Below are positions 45,087 to 53,489 of a stretch of DNA of 64,000 bases, piece after piece. Where the stretch lies: NCBI RefSeq assembly GCF_013366375.1, contig NZ_JABWMJ010000008.1, forward strand, positions 124,001 to 188,000, given 5' to 3'. The translations under genes and the position numbers were made by a program. Numbering within the stretch: position 1 is the first letter of the stretch; every line of letters begins with the position of its first letter. The notes beneath the pieces were generated by a model. It was not told the DNA's origin, ran no database searches, and saw nothing but the letters and a program-made list of their open reading frames with translations. The DNA comes from Rhizobacter koreensis (GTDB lineage: Bacteria; Pseudomonadota; Gammaproteobacteria; Burkholderiales; Burkholderiaceae_C).

Positions 45087-46007
45087 TCAGACGGGATCCC
45101 ACGAGAACACGACGGCCGAGCTCTCGAGCGGGAAGAAGTTGGGCTTCATCGCGGGCAGCACGCGCTCGGCGATCGTCTCGGGCGTCCAGCCCTCGGAGGT
45201 GTGCATGCCGCGCACGGGCCGCGGCTGGCTCATCAGGAAGATCTCGTTGCCGCGCACGGCGAAGATCTGAGAGGTGACCTCGGCCGCAGCGTCGCTGGCC
45301 AGGAAGGCGGCCATCGGCGCGATCTGCGCGGTGTCGAGCTTCTTGAGCTTCTCCACGCGGGCCTGCTGCTCGGGCGTGTCGGTCGGGATCGAGCCGATCA
45401 TGCGGCTCCACGCGAACGGCGAGATGCAGTTGGAGCGCACGTTGTAGCGCTTCATGTCGCCGGCGATCGAGCGCGAGAGCGCGACGATCCCCAGCTTGGC
45501 CGCGCCGTAGTTGGCCTGACCCAGGTTGCCGATCAGGCCCGAGGTGGAAGTCATGTGCACGTAGGCGCCCGAGTTCTGGGCCTTGAAGTGCGTGGCTGCC
45601 GCGCGCGAGACGTAGAAGCAGCCGTTGAGGTGCACGTCGATGACGGCCTTCCACTCTTCTTCCGACATGGCGAAGAAGAAGCGGTCGCGCAGGATGCCGG
45701 CGTTGTTGACGATGACGTCGATGCGGCCGAAGTGGTCCAGCGCGCACTGCACGATGCGGCCGGCCGAAGCCCAGGTGGACACGCTGTCGATGGACAGCGC
45801 GGCCTGGCCGCCCATGGCCTTGATCTCGTCGACCACCTGCTGGCCCAGGCTCGCGTCCTGGCCTTCGCCCGCGACCGAGGCGCCGATGTCGTTGACGACG
45901 ACCTTGGCGCCCTGGGCGGCCATTTCGAGCGCGATGTCGCGGCCGATGCCCCGGCCCGATCCGGTGACCACGGCCACCTTGTCTTTCAGCATGCTGCCTT
46001 TGTGCAC
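45087..46007 (-). CDS. MFE-2-like (3R)-hydroxyacyl-CoA dehydrogenase (SDR)
   Basis: 306 residues from a GTG (AGGAAA ~9 bases upstream); the ATG five codons later is an alternative. Cofactor motif TGSGRGIG, the long NDIGASVAGEGQDASLGQQV loop typical of peroxisomal multifunctional enzyme 2 dehydrogenases, NNAG, and Ser-Tyr-Lys in TSTSGLIG...NYGAAK. Such enzymes oxidise (3R)-hydroxyacyl-CoAs of branched or bulky acids such as pristanoyl- and bile-acid-type chains. No MaoC partner is in this operon; the MaoC pair at 7553-8433 could provide the substrate. Confidence 0.9.
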   Translation of the reverse strand: MHKGSMLKDKVAVVTGSGRGIGRDIALEMAAQGAKVVVNDIGASVAGEGQDASLGQQVVDEIKAMGGQAALSIDSVSTWASAGRIVQCALDHFGRIDVIVNNAGILRDRFFFAMSEEEWKAVIDVHLNGCFYVSRAAATHFKAQNSGAYVHMTSTSGLIGNLGQANYGAAKLGIVALSRSIAGDMKRYNVRSNCISPFAWSRMIGSIPTDTPEQQARVEKLKKLDTAQIAPMAAFLASDAAAEVTSQIFAVRGNEIFLMSQPRPVRGMHTSEGWTPETIAERVLPAMKPNFFPLESSAVVFSWDPV

Positions 46008-46058
46008 GGCGATGTTTCCTTTGTGCGGATGAACGAATGGGGGACGGCGTGCGCGCGA

Positions 46059-47225
46059 TCAGCTGGGAAGCTGGAGCACCGCGCCTGCCAGGATGTTGCG
46101 CTGGACCTCGTTGCTGCCGCCGTAGATCGTGGCCGGGCGCGCGTTGTAGAAGGTGGTGAGCACGTCGATCGTGCCGCTGTCGGTGGGCACGTCGCCCGGC
46201 GTGCTGCCGCTGGCGCCGGCGATTTCGACCAGCAGGTTGGCCAGCCGCGAGTACGTTTCGGTGGCGAAGATCTTGAGCATCGAGACCTCGGGGCCCAGTG
46301 CCTCGCCGCGCTTGACCTGCTCGACGAAGCGCGCGTAGAGCGTGCCCAGGTCGGCCACGTCCAGCGCCAGCTGCGTGAAGCGGTCGCTGAACACCGGATC
46401 GTCGAGCAGCCCCAGCGCCGCTGCGGCCTCTTCGACGCGCGACAGCGCGTACTGGCTCTGCTTGGGGCTGCCGAGGAAGATGCGCTCGAAGCCGAGCAGC
46501 GCCTTGGCAATCGTCCAGCCCTTGTTCAGCTCGCCGACGATGTTGGCGCGCGGGACGCGCACCTTGTCGAGGAAGACCTCGCAGAAGTCTTCGGCGCCCG
46601 CGATGTTGCGGATGGGCCGCACCGTGATGCCGGGGCTCTTCATGTGGGCCAGCAGGAAGCTGATGCCTTCCTGCTTCTTGGCCGCCTTGTCGGTGCGCAC
46701 GAGCAGGAAGATGTGCGTCGCGTCCTGCGCTAGCGTGGTCCAGATCTTCTGCCCGGTGACGATGAAGTCGTCGCCATCTGGGACCGCCTCGGTGCGCAGG
46801 CTGGCGAGGTCGGAGCCGGAGTTCGGTTCCGAGTAGCCCTGGCACCAGATGTCCTGGCAGGCCAGGATGCGCGGCAGGTGGTGGGCGCGCTGCGCGTCGG
46901 TGCCGTGCTGGATGAGCAGAGGGCCGACCATGGTGATGCCCATGTCGGGGGCGCGGGCCACGCCGTGGCGCTCCTGCTCCTCGATGAAGGCGATCAGCTT
47001 GTCCGGCGCCAGCCCCATGCCGCCGTAGCGCGCCGGCCAGCTCGGGGCGAGCCAGCCGTGGGCCGCGAGCTTCAGCGTCCAAGGGCGGATCTCGTCCCAG
47101 CGCAGGCGTCGCTTGGGGTAGCGCAGATGTTCCGGGTAGTGCTGCTGGAAGAAGGCGCGCACCTCGGTACGGAAGGCCTCGGTGTCCATCGTGTTCCAGT
47201 CTCGGACCATGCTCGACGCGCTCAT
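46059..47225 (-). CDS. Acyl-CoA dehydrogenase, subunit A of a second heteromeric pair
   Basis: 388 residues. QGYSEPNSGSDLASLRTEAV, TGQKIWTTLAQDATH and the ending PATIYGGSNEVQRNILAG give the same pattern as the ACAD at 9367: Gly where the classical Glu lies, and a Glu in LLGFERIFLGS as likely base. The start overlaps the stop of the upstream, degenerate ACAD (ATGA at 47222-47225), supporting a two-subunit enzyme. The order A/B is reversed relative to the 9367-11721 pair. Substrate probably a bulky or branched acyl-CoA (family inference). Confidence 0.9.
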   Translation of the reverse strand: MSASSMVRDWNTMDTEAFRTEVRAFFQQHYPEHLRYPKRRLRWDEIRPWTLKLAAHGWLAPSWPARYGGMGLAPDKLIAFIEEQERHGVARAPDMGITMVGPLLIQHGTDAQRAHHLPRILACQDIWCQGYSEPNSGSDLASLRTEAVPDGDDFIVTGQKIWTTLAQDATHIFLLVRTDKAAKKQEGISFLLAHMKSPGITVRPIRNIAGAEDFCEVFLDKVRVPRANIVGELNKGWTIAKALLGFERIFLGSPKQSQYALSRVEEAAAALGLLDDPVFSDRFTQLALDVADLGTLYARFVEQVKRGEALGPEVSMLKIFATETYSRLANLLVEIAGASGSTPGDVPTDSGTIDVLTTFYNARPATIYGGSNEVQRNILAGAVLQLPS

Positions 47226-48430
47226 CGTGCCGTGCCCTCCGCGCCAGCGCTGCCGCCATCGCCATGGTCTCGTGTCAGCGCGGCGTAGCGGCGCCGATGC
47301 TGCGCGGCGTTGCCGAGCCACGCCGACAGCACGAGTGCGCGCTGAAGGTACAGCCCGAGGTCGTGTTCGTCGGTGACGCCGATCGCGCCGTGCATCTGCA
47401 CCGCCTCGCGTCCGATGGTCAGCGCCGCCTCCGAGCAGCGCGCCTTCACGCGCGCCGCCAGTTGCGCGCGCTCGTCGCCGGTGATGCCGCGGTCGAGCTC
47501 GGCCAGCGCGTGCTCGAGCAACGCGCTGCTCAGCTCGCGCTGCACGAGCAGGTCCACGGCACGGTGCTGCAGGGCCTGGTAGCTGCCGATCGGTTTGCCG
47601 AACTGCTTGCGCGTGCGCAGGTAGTCCAGGGTCATGTCCAGCATCCGACGCGCGCAGGCGAGCAGTTCCACCCCGGCCATGACAAGAGCCTCGTCGCAGG
47701 CGGCGGCGAAGGCCGCGCGCGCCCGCTCGCCGCTGGCCAGCAGGTGGCTGGCTGGCAGAACCACGTTGTCGAGTTCGAGGCGGGCCGCAAAGCTGCCGTC
47801 GGCCTGACGCTGCAGTTCGCGGCCGGACCCCACGGCTTCGGCCGGCAGCCAGACCAGCGCCAGACCGTCGGACGACGACGCGGTGACGATGTAGCCGTTC
47901 GCGCCCGCTCCGGGCCGCGCATGCAGCTTGCGGCCGCTCAGCCGCAGCCCGGCCTCGTGGCGTGCACACACAACGGCCGGCTCTGCGGGGTGGCCATGGC
48001 GGTCGAAGCTGGCGGCCCCGGCGGCGTCCTCCTGCCAGGCCACGGCAGGCAGCAACTGCCCCGCTGCCGTCCGTTCCAGCAGTTGCGCGGCCAGGCCGCC
48101 GTCACCGCAGCGCGCCAGCAGGCGACCGGCGAACACGATGACCGGGGTCACCGGCTCGGGCGCCGCCTGCGCCGACAGCGCCGAGACCACCTCGGCCATT
48201 TCGGCCAGGCCCTGACCATAGCCACCGGCCGACTCGGGCGCGAGCAACCCGGTCCATCCCTGCTGGGCCAGCGCCGCCCAGAACCGCAGGTCGAACCCGG
48301 GGGCCTTGCCGCGCAGGGCGCGGGAACGGGAGGCGGGAGCTTCCTTGCCGACGAAGGCAGAGGCACTCGCGCGCAGCAGGGCGCGTTCTTCGAATCGATC
48401 GGCCGGTGAGGCCAGGGTGGCAGCGGTCAT
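47222..48430 (-). CDS. Acyl-CoA dehydrogenase, degenerate partner subunit
   Basis: 402 residues. Only the C-terminal half is well conserved (RTRKQFGKPIGSYQALQHRA, EAVQMHGAIGVTDEHDLGLY). The FAD/substrate loop is lost (AVAWQEDAAGAASFD), the helix-G Glu is absent (SGERARAAFAAACDEALV has no ER before the small residues), and there is no EGTxEIQ end. It probably acts only together with the next gene, with which it overlaps by four bases. An Ala/Arg-rich tail follows residue 385. Confidence 0.83.
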   Translation of the reverse strand: MTAATLASPADRFEERALLRASASAFVGKEAPASRSRALRGKAPGFDLRFWAALAQQGWTGLLAPESAGGYGQGLAEMAEVVSALSAQAAPEPVTPVIVFAGRLLARCGDGGLAAQLLERTAAGQLLPAVAWQEDAAGAASFDRHGHPAEPAVVCARHEAGLRLSGRKLHARPGAGANGYIVTASSSDGLALVWLPAEAVGSGRELQRQADGSFAARLELDNVVLPASHLLASGERARAAFAAACDEALVMAGVELLACARRMLDMTLDYLRTRKQFGKPIGSYQALQHRAVDLLVQRELSSALLEHALAELDRGITGDERAQLAARVKARCSEAALTIGREAVQMHGAIGVTDEHDLGLYLQRALVLSAWLGNAAQHRRRYAALTRDHGDGGSAGAEGTAR

Positions 48431-48448
48431 GAGGCGAAGGCTTGTCGA

Positions 48449-49615
48449 TCAATACGACTTGGGCAGGCCGAGTACTTTCTCGGCGATGAAACACAGGATC
48501 AGCTGCGGGCTGATCGGCGCGACGCGCGGGATCAGCATCTCGCGCAGATAACGTTCGACCTGGTACTCCTTGGCGTAGCCGAAGCCGCCCAGCGTGGCCA
48601 TGGCGCGCTGGCAGGCGGCGAAGCCGGCTTCCGCGGCCATGTACTTGGCGGCATTGGCATCGGCGCCGCAGTCGAGCTTCTGGTCGTACTTCCAGGCCCC
48701 GCGCATCGCCATCAGCCACGCCGCTTCCAGCTCCATCCAGCTCTGCGCCAGCGGGTGCTGGATGGCCTGGTTCTGGCCGATCGGGCGGTCGAAGACGATG
48801 CGCTCGCGCGCGTAGCGGGTGGCGCGCTCGAGCGCGGCCTGCCCGAGCCCGACCGCCTCGCCGGCGATCAGGATGCGCTCCGGATTCATGCCGTGCAGGA
48901 TGTACTCGAAGCCCCGGCCTTCTTCGCCGATGCGGTCTTCCACCGGCACTTTCAGGCCGTCGATGAAGAGCTGGTTGGAGTCCACCGCGTGGCGGCCCAT
49001 CTTCTCGATCTCGCGCACCTCGACGAACCGGCGGTCGAGGTCGGTATAGAACAGGCTCAGCCCCAGCGTGGGCTTGGCGCACTGTTCCACCGGCGTGGTG
49101 CGCGCCAGGATCAGCATCTTGTTGGCGACCTGCGCGGTGGAAATCCACACCTTCTGGCCGCTCAGCACGTAGTGCTCGCCGCTGCGCTCGGCGCGCGTCT
49201 TGAGCTTGGTGGTGTTGAGGCCGGTGTTCGGCTCGGTCACCGCGAAGCAGGCCTTGTGCTGGCCGGCGATCAGCGGCGGCAGCATGCGGCGCTTCTGCTC
49301 GTCGGTGCCGAACACCACGACCGGCTGCAAGCCGAAGATGTTCATGTGTACCGACGAGCAGCCCGACAGGCCTGCGCCCGAACGCGCAATGGCGGCCATC
49401 ATCACGGTGGCCTCGGAGATGCCCATGCCGCTGCCGCCGTACTCGGCCGGCATGCAGATGCCCAGCCAGCCGCCGGCGGCGAGCGCGTCGTACAGCTCGT
49501 GGGGGAAGCCGCCGTCGCGGTCGTGCGCGAGCCAGTAGTCGTCGCCGAAACGATTGCAGATCTTGCCGATCGCCTCGCGGATCGCCTCATGCTCGCGGTT
49601 TTCGGTGAAGTCCAT
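48449..49615 (-). CDS. Acyl-CoA dehydrogenase with relocated base
   Basis: 388 residues. FAVTEPNTGLNTTKLKTRAE shows Leu in place of the usual Ser of GSN; SGQKVWISTAQVANK is intact. C-terminus RVAPISPQLILCFIAEKVLG ends GLPKSY. HGMNPERILIAGEA carries the helix-G Glu expected for isovaleryl-type catalysis. Second gene of the eight-gene operon, 18 bases after the dienoyl-CoA reductase. Same subfamily as 14550, 43053 and 60870. Confidence 0.9.
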   Translation of the reverse strand: MDFTENREHEAIREAIGKICNRFGDDYWLAHDRDGGFPHELYDALAAGGWLGICMPAEYGGSGMGISEATVMMAAIARSGAGLSGCSSVHMNIFGLQPVVVFGTDEQKRRMLPPLIAGQHKACFAVTEPNTGLNTTKLKTRAERSGEHYVLSGQKVWISTAQVANKMLILARTTPVEQCAKPTLGLSLFYTDLDRRFVEVREIEKMGRHAVDSNQLFIDGLKVPVEDRIGEEGRGFEYILHGMNPERILIAGEAVGLGQAALERATRYARERIVFDRPIGQNQAIQHPLAQSWMELEAAWLMAMRGAWKYDQKLDCGADANAAKYMAAEAGFAACQRAMATLGGFGYAKEYQVERYLREMLIPRVAPISPQLILCFIAEKVLGLPKSY

Positions 49616-49633
49616 CGTCGGGGCGCCCCAAAC

Positions 49634-51718
49634 TCAAAACGTCATGGCCAGGCGCGTGCCCTGGTCGATGGCCCGCAGCGCGTCGAGCTCCGCCGCGAGC
49701 TCGGCGCCGCCGATCACTGCCGGCTCGACGCCGAGGGCGCGCAGCTCGTCAGCCAATCCGGCCTCGGGCTCCTGGCCGGCGCACACGACCACCGTGTCAA
49801 CCTCCAGCAGCCGCGGCTCGCCGTTGATGCGCAGGTGCAGCCCGGCATCGTCGATGCGCTCGTAGGTGCATCCGCTTAGCGCCTTCAGCCCGCGCTGCTC
49901 CAGGCGCGCGCGCAGCGCCCAGCCGGTGGTGAGGCCCAGCGTGGCACCGGGCTTGTTGGGCTTGCGCTGCAGCAGCGTCACCGAGCGCCAGGGGGCGGGG
50001 CGATGCGGCTCGCGCAACCCGCCCGGGTTCTGCTCGGCGACGTCGACGCCCCAGTCGGCGAAGAACTGGTTCGCAGCGCCGTCGCCACCCGGCTGCTCAG
50101 GGGCCTGCCCCGGGTCCTGCGGATGGGCCGCGGGATCGCACTCGGCGTGCAGCAGGTATTCGGCGACGTCGAAGCCGATGCCGCCTGCGCCGATGACGGC
50201 CACCCGTCGGCCCGCAGTGCGGCGCCCCGACAGCAGCTCGGCGTAGCCGACGACCTTGGGGTGGTCGATGCCGGCGATGTCGGGCCGGCGCGCACGCACG
50301 CCGGTGGCGACCACAACGCGGTCGAAGCCGCCGGCGGCTATCTCCGCGGCGGTCGGGCGCGCGCCCAGCCGCAGCTGCACGCCCTGCTCGGCCACGCGCG
50401 TGTCGAAGTAGCGCAGCAGCTCATGGAACTCTTCCTTGCCGGGAACGGCGCGCGCCAGGTTGAGCTGGCCGCCGATGGCCGCTCCGGCCTCGAACAAGGT
50501 GACGGCGTGGCCTCGTTCGGCGGCCGTGACTGCGCAGGCCAGGCCGGCCGCGCCGGCGCCCACCACCGCCACCCGGCGCTTCGCCTTCGGCGCGGGCATG
50601 GCGGCGAACTCCAGCTCGCGCCCGGCGCGCGGATTCACCAGGCACGACGTGGGCTTGCCGATGAAGATGAAGTCCAGGCAGGCTTGGTTGCAGGCGATGC
50701 AGGTGTTGATGGACTGCGGCCGGCCGGCCGCGGCCTTGCGCACGAAATCGGCGTCGGCGAGGAAGGGGCGCGCCATCGACACCATGTCGGCGTCGCCCGA
50801 CGCGATGATGTCCTCGGCCACCTCCGGCGTGTTGATGCGGTTGGACAGGATCAGCGGAATCTTCAGCGCGCGCTTGATGCGCGCGCCGACGGTGCGGAAG
50901 GCCGCGCGGGGCACGAGGTAGGCGATGGTCGGCACCTTGGCTTCATGCCAGCCGAAGCCGGTGTTGATGAGGTCGGCGCCGGCGGCTTCGATGGCGCGGG
51001 CGAGCGCGATCATCTCGTCGGCCGGCGCGCCGCCGTCCACCAGGTCGAGCGCCGACAGGCGGTACATGATCAGCGCCTGCGGCCCCAGGCGCTCGCGCGT
51101 GCGCCGCACGATCTCCACCGGCAGGCGGTGGCGGTTCTCGACGCTGCCGCCGAACTCGTCGCTGCGGTCGTTGCAGCGGGTGGTGCTGAACTGGCTGATG
51201 AGGTAGCCCTCGGAGCCCATCACCTCCACGCCGTCGAAGCCGGCGTGCACGGCCAACTCGGCACAGCGAACGTAGTCATCGATGGTGCGCCAGACCTCTT
51301 CCGTGGCCAACGTTCGCGGCACACGGCGGTTGATGGGCGAGGGGATGCCCGAGGCGCCGACCAGATTGCCGATCTTGCCGTAGCGGCCGGTATGCAGGAC
51401 CTGCAGCACGATCTTGCCGCCCTCGGCATGCACCGCGTCGGCGATCGGGCGCAAGGCGTCGGCCTGCTCGGGGGTGGTCAGCATGGGCCCGTGTTCGTCG
51501 AGCCGCGCCTCGGAGTTCATGGCGTAGCCGCCGGTGGCGATCAGGCCGGCACCGCCGCGCGCGCGCTCGGCGTAGAAGGCGGCCAGGCGCGCCGTGCTGG
51601 CATCCAGGTGCTCCAGGCCGGTGTGCATGGAGCCCATCAGCGTGCGGTTGCGCAGGGTGTGGCACCCGGCCTGCAGAGGGGCAAGCAGATGGGGGAACGC
51701 GGGTGTCGACGGGCGCAT
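49634..51718 (-). CDS. fadH: 2,4-Dienoyl-CoA reductase-like (FadH/OYE family) iron-sulfur flavoprotein
   Basis: 694 residues. An N-terminal FMN TIM barrel (NRTLMGSMHTGLEHLD; SEGYLISQFSTTRCNDRSDE) is followed by a 4Fe-4S cluster site at ~340-360 (CIACNQACL...SCLVNP, C-x2-C-x3-C-x11-C) and a C-terminal FAD/NADPH domain with VVGAGAAGLACAV. This matches E. coli FadH, which reduces 2,4-dienoyl-CoA to 3-enoyl-CoA. A Pro/Gly-rich insert (~20-30 residues, around DPAAHPQDPGQAPEQPGGD) interrupts the NADPH region. First gene of the operon behind operator-like site 6. It would remove conjugated double bonds formed by multiple dehydrogenations. Confidence 0.9.
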   Translation of the reverse strand: MRPSTPAFPHLLAPLQAGCHTLRNRTLMGSMHTGLEHLDASTARLAAFYAERARGGAGLIATGGYAMNSEARLDEHGPMLTTPEQADALRPIADAVHAEGGKIVLQVLHTGRYGKIGNLVGASGIPSPINRRVPRTLATEEVWRTIDDYVRCAELAVHAGFDGVEVMGSEGYLISQFSTTRCNDRSDEFGGSVENRHRLPVEIVRRTRERLGPQALIMYRLSALDLVDGGAPADEMIALARAIEAAGADLINTGFGWHEAKVPTIAYLVPRAAFRTVGARIKRALKIPLILSNRINTPEVAEDIIASGDADMVSMARPFLADADFVRKAAAGRPQSINTCIACNQACLDFIFIGKPTSCLVNPRAGRELEFAAMPAPKAKRRVAVVGAGAAGLACAVTAAERGHAVTLFEAGAAIGGQLNLARAVPGKEEFHELLRYFDTRVAEQGVQLRLGARPTAAEIAAGGFDRVVVATGVRARRPDIAGIDHPKVVGYAELLSGRRTAGRRVAVIGAGGIGFDVAEYLLHAECDPAAHPQDPGQAPEQPGGDGAANQFFADWGVDVAEQNPGGLREPHRPAPWRSVTLLQRKPNKPGATLGLTTGWALRARLEQRGLKALSGCTYERIDDAGLHLRINGEPRLLEVDTVVVCAGQEPEAGLADELRALGVEPAVIGGAELAAELDALRAIDQGTRLAMTF

Positions 51719-51744
51719 CGCAATCCAGTTGAGCTGTGAGGCAA

Positions 51745-51760
51745 CTAACGAATGTTCGAT
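51745..51760 (+). promoter_or_regulatory. Operator-like site 6 of 7
   Basis: Reads CTAACGAATGTTCGAT. A plus-strand -10-like TATGCT (51764-51769) lies 3 bases downstream, towards the transglutaminase-like gene at 51890. The dienoyl-CoA reductase operon starts 26 bases away on the other side (51718), so a protein bound here would cover both leaders. Confidence 0.52.
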
Positions 51761-51889
51761 AGGTATGCTATCCTAGCGCTTTGCGCCGGGTATCGTCGCT
51801 GCAATGCGCTACGGGTTTGCCCGCAGCGTCGAATAGGCAGCGCCGAGCCGCGCTGCGCCGGCTCCCTCCATCGCTTGCCGCCCACCCGC

Positions 51890-52582
51890 ATGTCCAGCGC
51901 TTCGAACCCTTCCACCGACCTCTACCTCGCGCCCGGGCGCTGCGTCGACAGCGATCACCCCGCGGTCCAGGTCTTCGCGCGCGAACACGCGAGCAGCTCG
52001 ATGCCCGCGCGCGAAATCGCCGTGCGCCTGTACTACGCGGTGCGCGACGGCTTTCGCTACGACCCGTATTTCTTCGACATGTCGGAGCAGGGGCTCAAGG
52101 CCAGCCACGTCATCGCCAACGGCCGCGGCTTCTGCGTGCCCAAGGCGGCGCTGCTCGCGGCATCGGCGCGTGCGATGGGCGTTCCGGCGCGCCTGGGCTT
52201 CGCCGACGTGCGCAACCACCTGACGAGCCCGCGGCTGCTGGAGATGATGAAGACCGATGTCTTCGCGTTCCACGGCTTCGCCGAACTGCTGATCGACGGC
52301 CAATGGGTCAAGGCGACGCCGGCCTTCAATGTGGCGTTGTGCGAGAAGGCCGGCGTCAAGCCGCTGGAGTTCGACGGCACGGCCGATTCGATCTTCCACG
52401 AGTTCGACACGCAGGGTCGCCGCCACATGGAATACATCCGCGAGCGCGGCAGTTTTGCCGACATTCCCCGGCGCGAGATGCTCGCCGTCTTCGCGCAGAC
52501 CTACCCGGCCTTCGAAAGCTGGATGAGCAATGCCGGCGGCGGCGACTTCGAGCAGGAGGTGAGCCCTGGCGCCGCCAACTGA
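51890..52582 (+). CDS. Transglutaminase-like cysteine protein
   Basis: 230 residues from the ATG at 51890; the open frame upstream has no coding character. The transglutaminase core is visible: ANGRGFCVPKAALLAASARA (nucleophile Cys) and FAFHGFAELLIDGQWVKATP (His). The third residue, Asp in the usual W-x-x-x-D-P, is Thr (WVKATPAFN), as in some bacterial members of this family. Cytoplasmic, no signal peptide. It begins a three-gene operon with an alpha/beta hydrolase and an unusual ligase. Possible roles include amide or thioester hydrolysis or acyl transfer; none is proven. Confidence 0.82.
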   Translation: MSSASNPSTDLYLAPGRCVDSDHPAVQVFAREHASSSMPAREIAVRLYYAVRDGFRYDPYFFDMSEQGLKASHVIANGRGFCVPKAALLAASARAMGVPARLGFADVRNHLTSPRLLEMMKTDVFAFHGFAELLIDGQWVKATPAFNVALCEKAGVKPLEFDGTADSIFHEFDTQGRRHMEYIRERGSFADIPRREMLAVFAQTYPAFESWMSNAGGGDFEQEVSPGAAN

Positions 52583-53489
52583 AGCGCCTGCGGCGCGGGC
52601 GCAGCGCGTCGAGTTTGCGGGCTTCGACGGCGGCGCCTGGGTGGCCGATGTCGCCGGGCCGCAGCAGGCGCCGACTGTGCTGCTGATGCACGGCGGGGGC
52701 CAGACCCGCCATGCCTGGCAGGGCACGGCGCTGGCGCTGGCGCGGGCCGGCTGGCGCGCGGTGGCGCTGGACCTGCCGGGCCATGGCGAATCGGCGTGGT
52801 CGCCTCAGGGCGACTACCACGTCGACAAGCTGGCGGCCGATGTGGCGCGGCTGTGCGGTGGCCTCGGTTCGCCGCTGGCCATCGTCGGCGCGTCGCTCGG
52901 CGGCATGATCGGCATGGCGCTGGTCGGCCGCGCCGATGCACCGGCCGTTGCCGCGCTGGCGCTGGTGGACGTGGGCCCCTGGCTCGAATCGGCGGGGGTC
53001 GATCGCATCGTCGGCTTCATGCGCGCCCACCCCGACGGGTTCGCCTCGCTCGAGGATGCGGCGCAACACATCGCGGCCTACCGAGGCCGGCCGGTGCAGG
53101 CGCATCCGCGCGGGCTTGGCAAGAACCTGCGGCTCAACGCCGCCGGGCGCTGGGTGTGGCATTGGGATCCGCGGCTCATGAACGACGAGAACCACAGCCA
53201 CCGCAACGACCCGGACTACCTCGCGCGCTCGCTCGCCCGCTACCGCGGGCAGGTGGCGCTGGTGCGGGGCGGCCGCAGCGACGTCATCAGCGCCGCCGGG
53301 GCGGCGCGCTTTTGCGCCGAGTTCCCGCGCGCGCGCTTCTATGAGCTGGCCCAGGCCGGCCACATGGTGGCCGGCGACGCCAACGACGTGTTCACGGCGA
53401 GCCTGATCGACTTCCTCGACACCGCCATGCCCGCCGCCCGCGCGGGCGCCACGGCAGCGTCTGCAACGCCCAAGGAGAGCACCGCGTGA
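52566..53489 (+). CDS. Alpha/beta hydrolase (probable CTG start)
   Basis: 307 residues if translation starts at CTG 52566, which lies 6 bases after a perfect AGGAGG (52554-52559); the next usable start, GTG 52641, would cut into the first beta strand (RVEFAGFDGGAWVADVAG). Motifs are LMHGGGQTRHAWQGTALAL (oxyanion region), the nucleophile elbow IVGASLGGMIG with Ser, RGGRSDVIS and AGHMVAGDAND (His). It overlaps the previous stop by 17 bases and the next start (GTGA). Such hydrolases open lactones or cleave esters and C-C bonds; hydrolysis of a Baeyer-Villiger lactone is an attractive but unproven role. Confidence 0.85.
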   Translation: MAPPTEAPAARAQRVEFAGFDGGAWVADVAGPQQAPTVLLMHGGGQTRHAWQGTALALARAGWRAVALDLPGHGESAWSPQGDYHVDKLAADVARLCGGLGSPLAIVGASLGGMIGMALVGRADAPAVAALALVDVGPWLESAGVDRIVGFMRAHPDGFASLEDAAQHIAAYRGRPVQAHPRGLGKNLRLNAAGRWVWHWDPRLMNDENHSHRNDPDYLARSLARYRGQVALVRGGRSDVISAAGAARFCAEFPRARFYELAQAGHMVAGDANDVFTASLIDFLDTAMPAARAGATAASATPKESTA

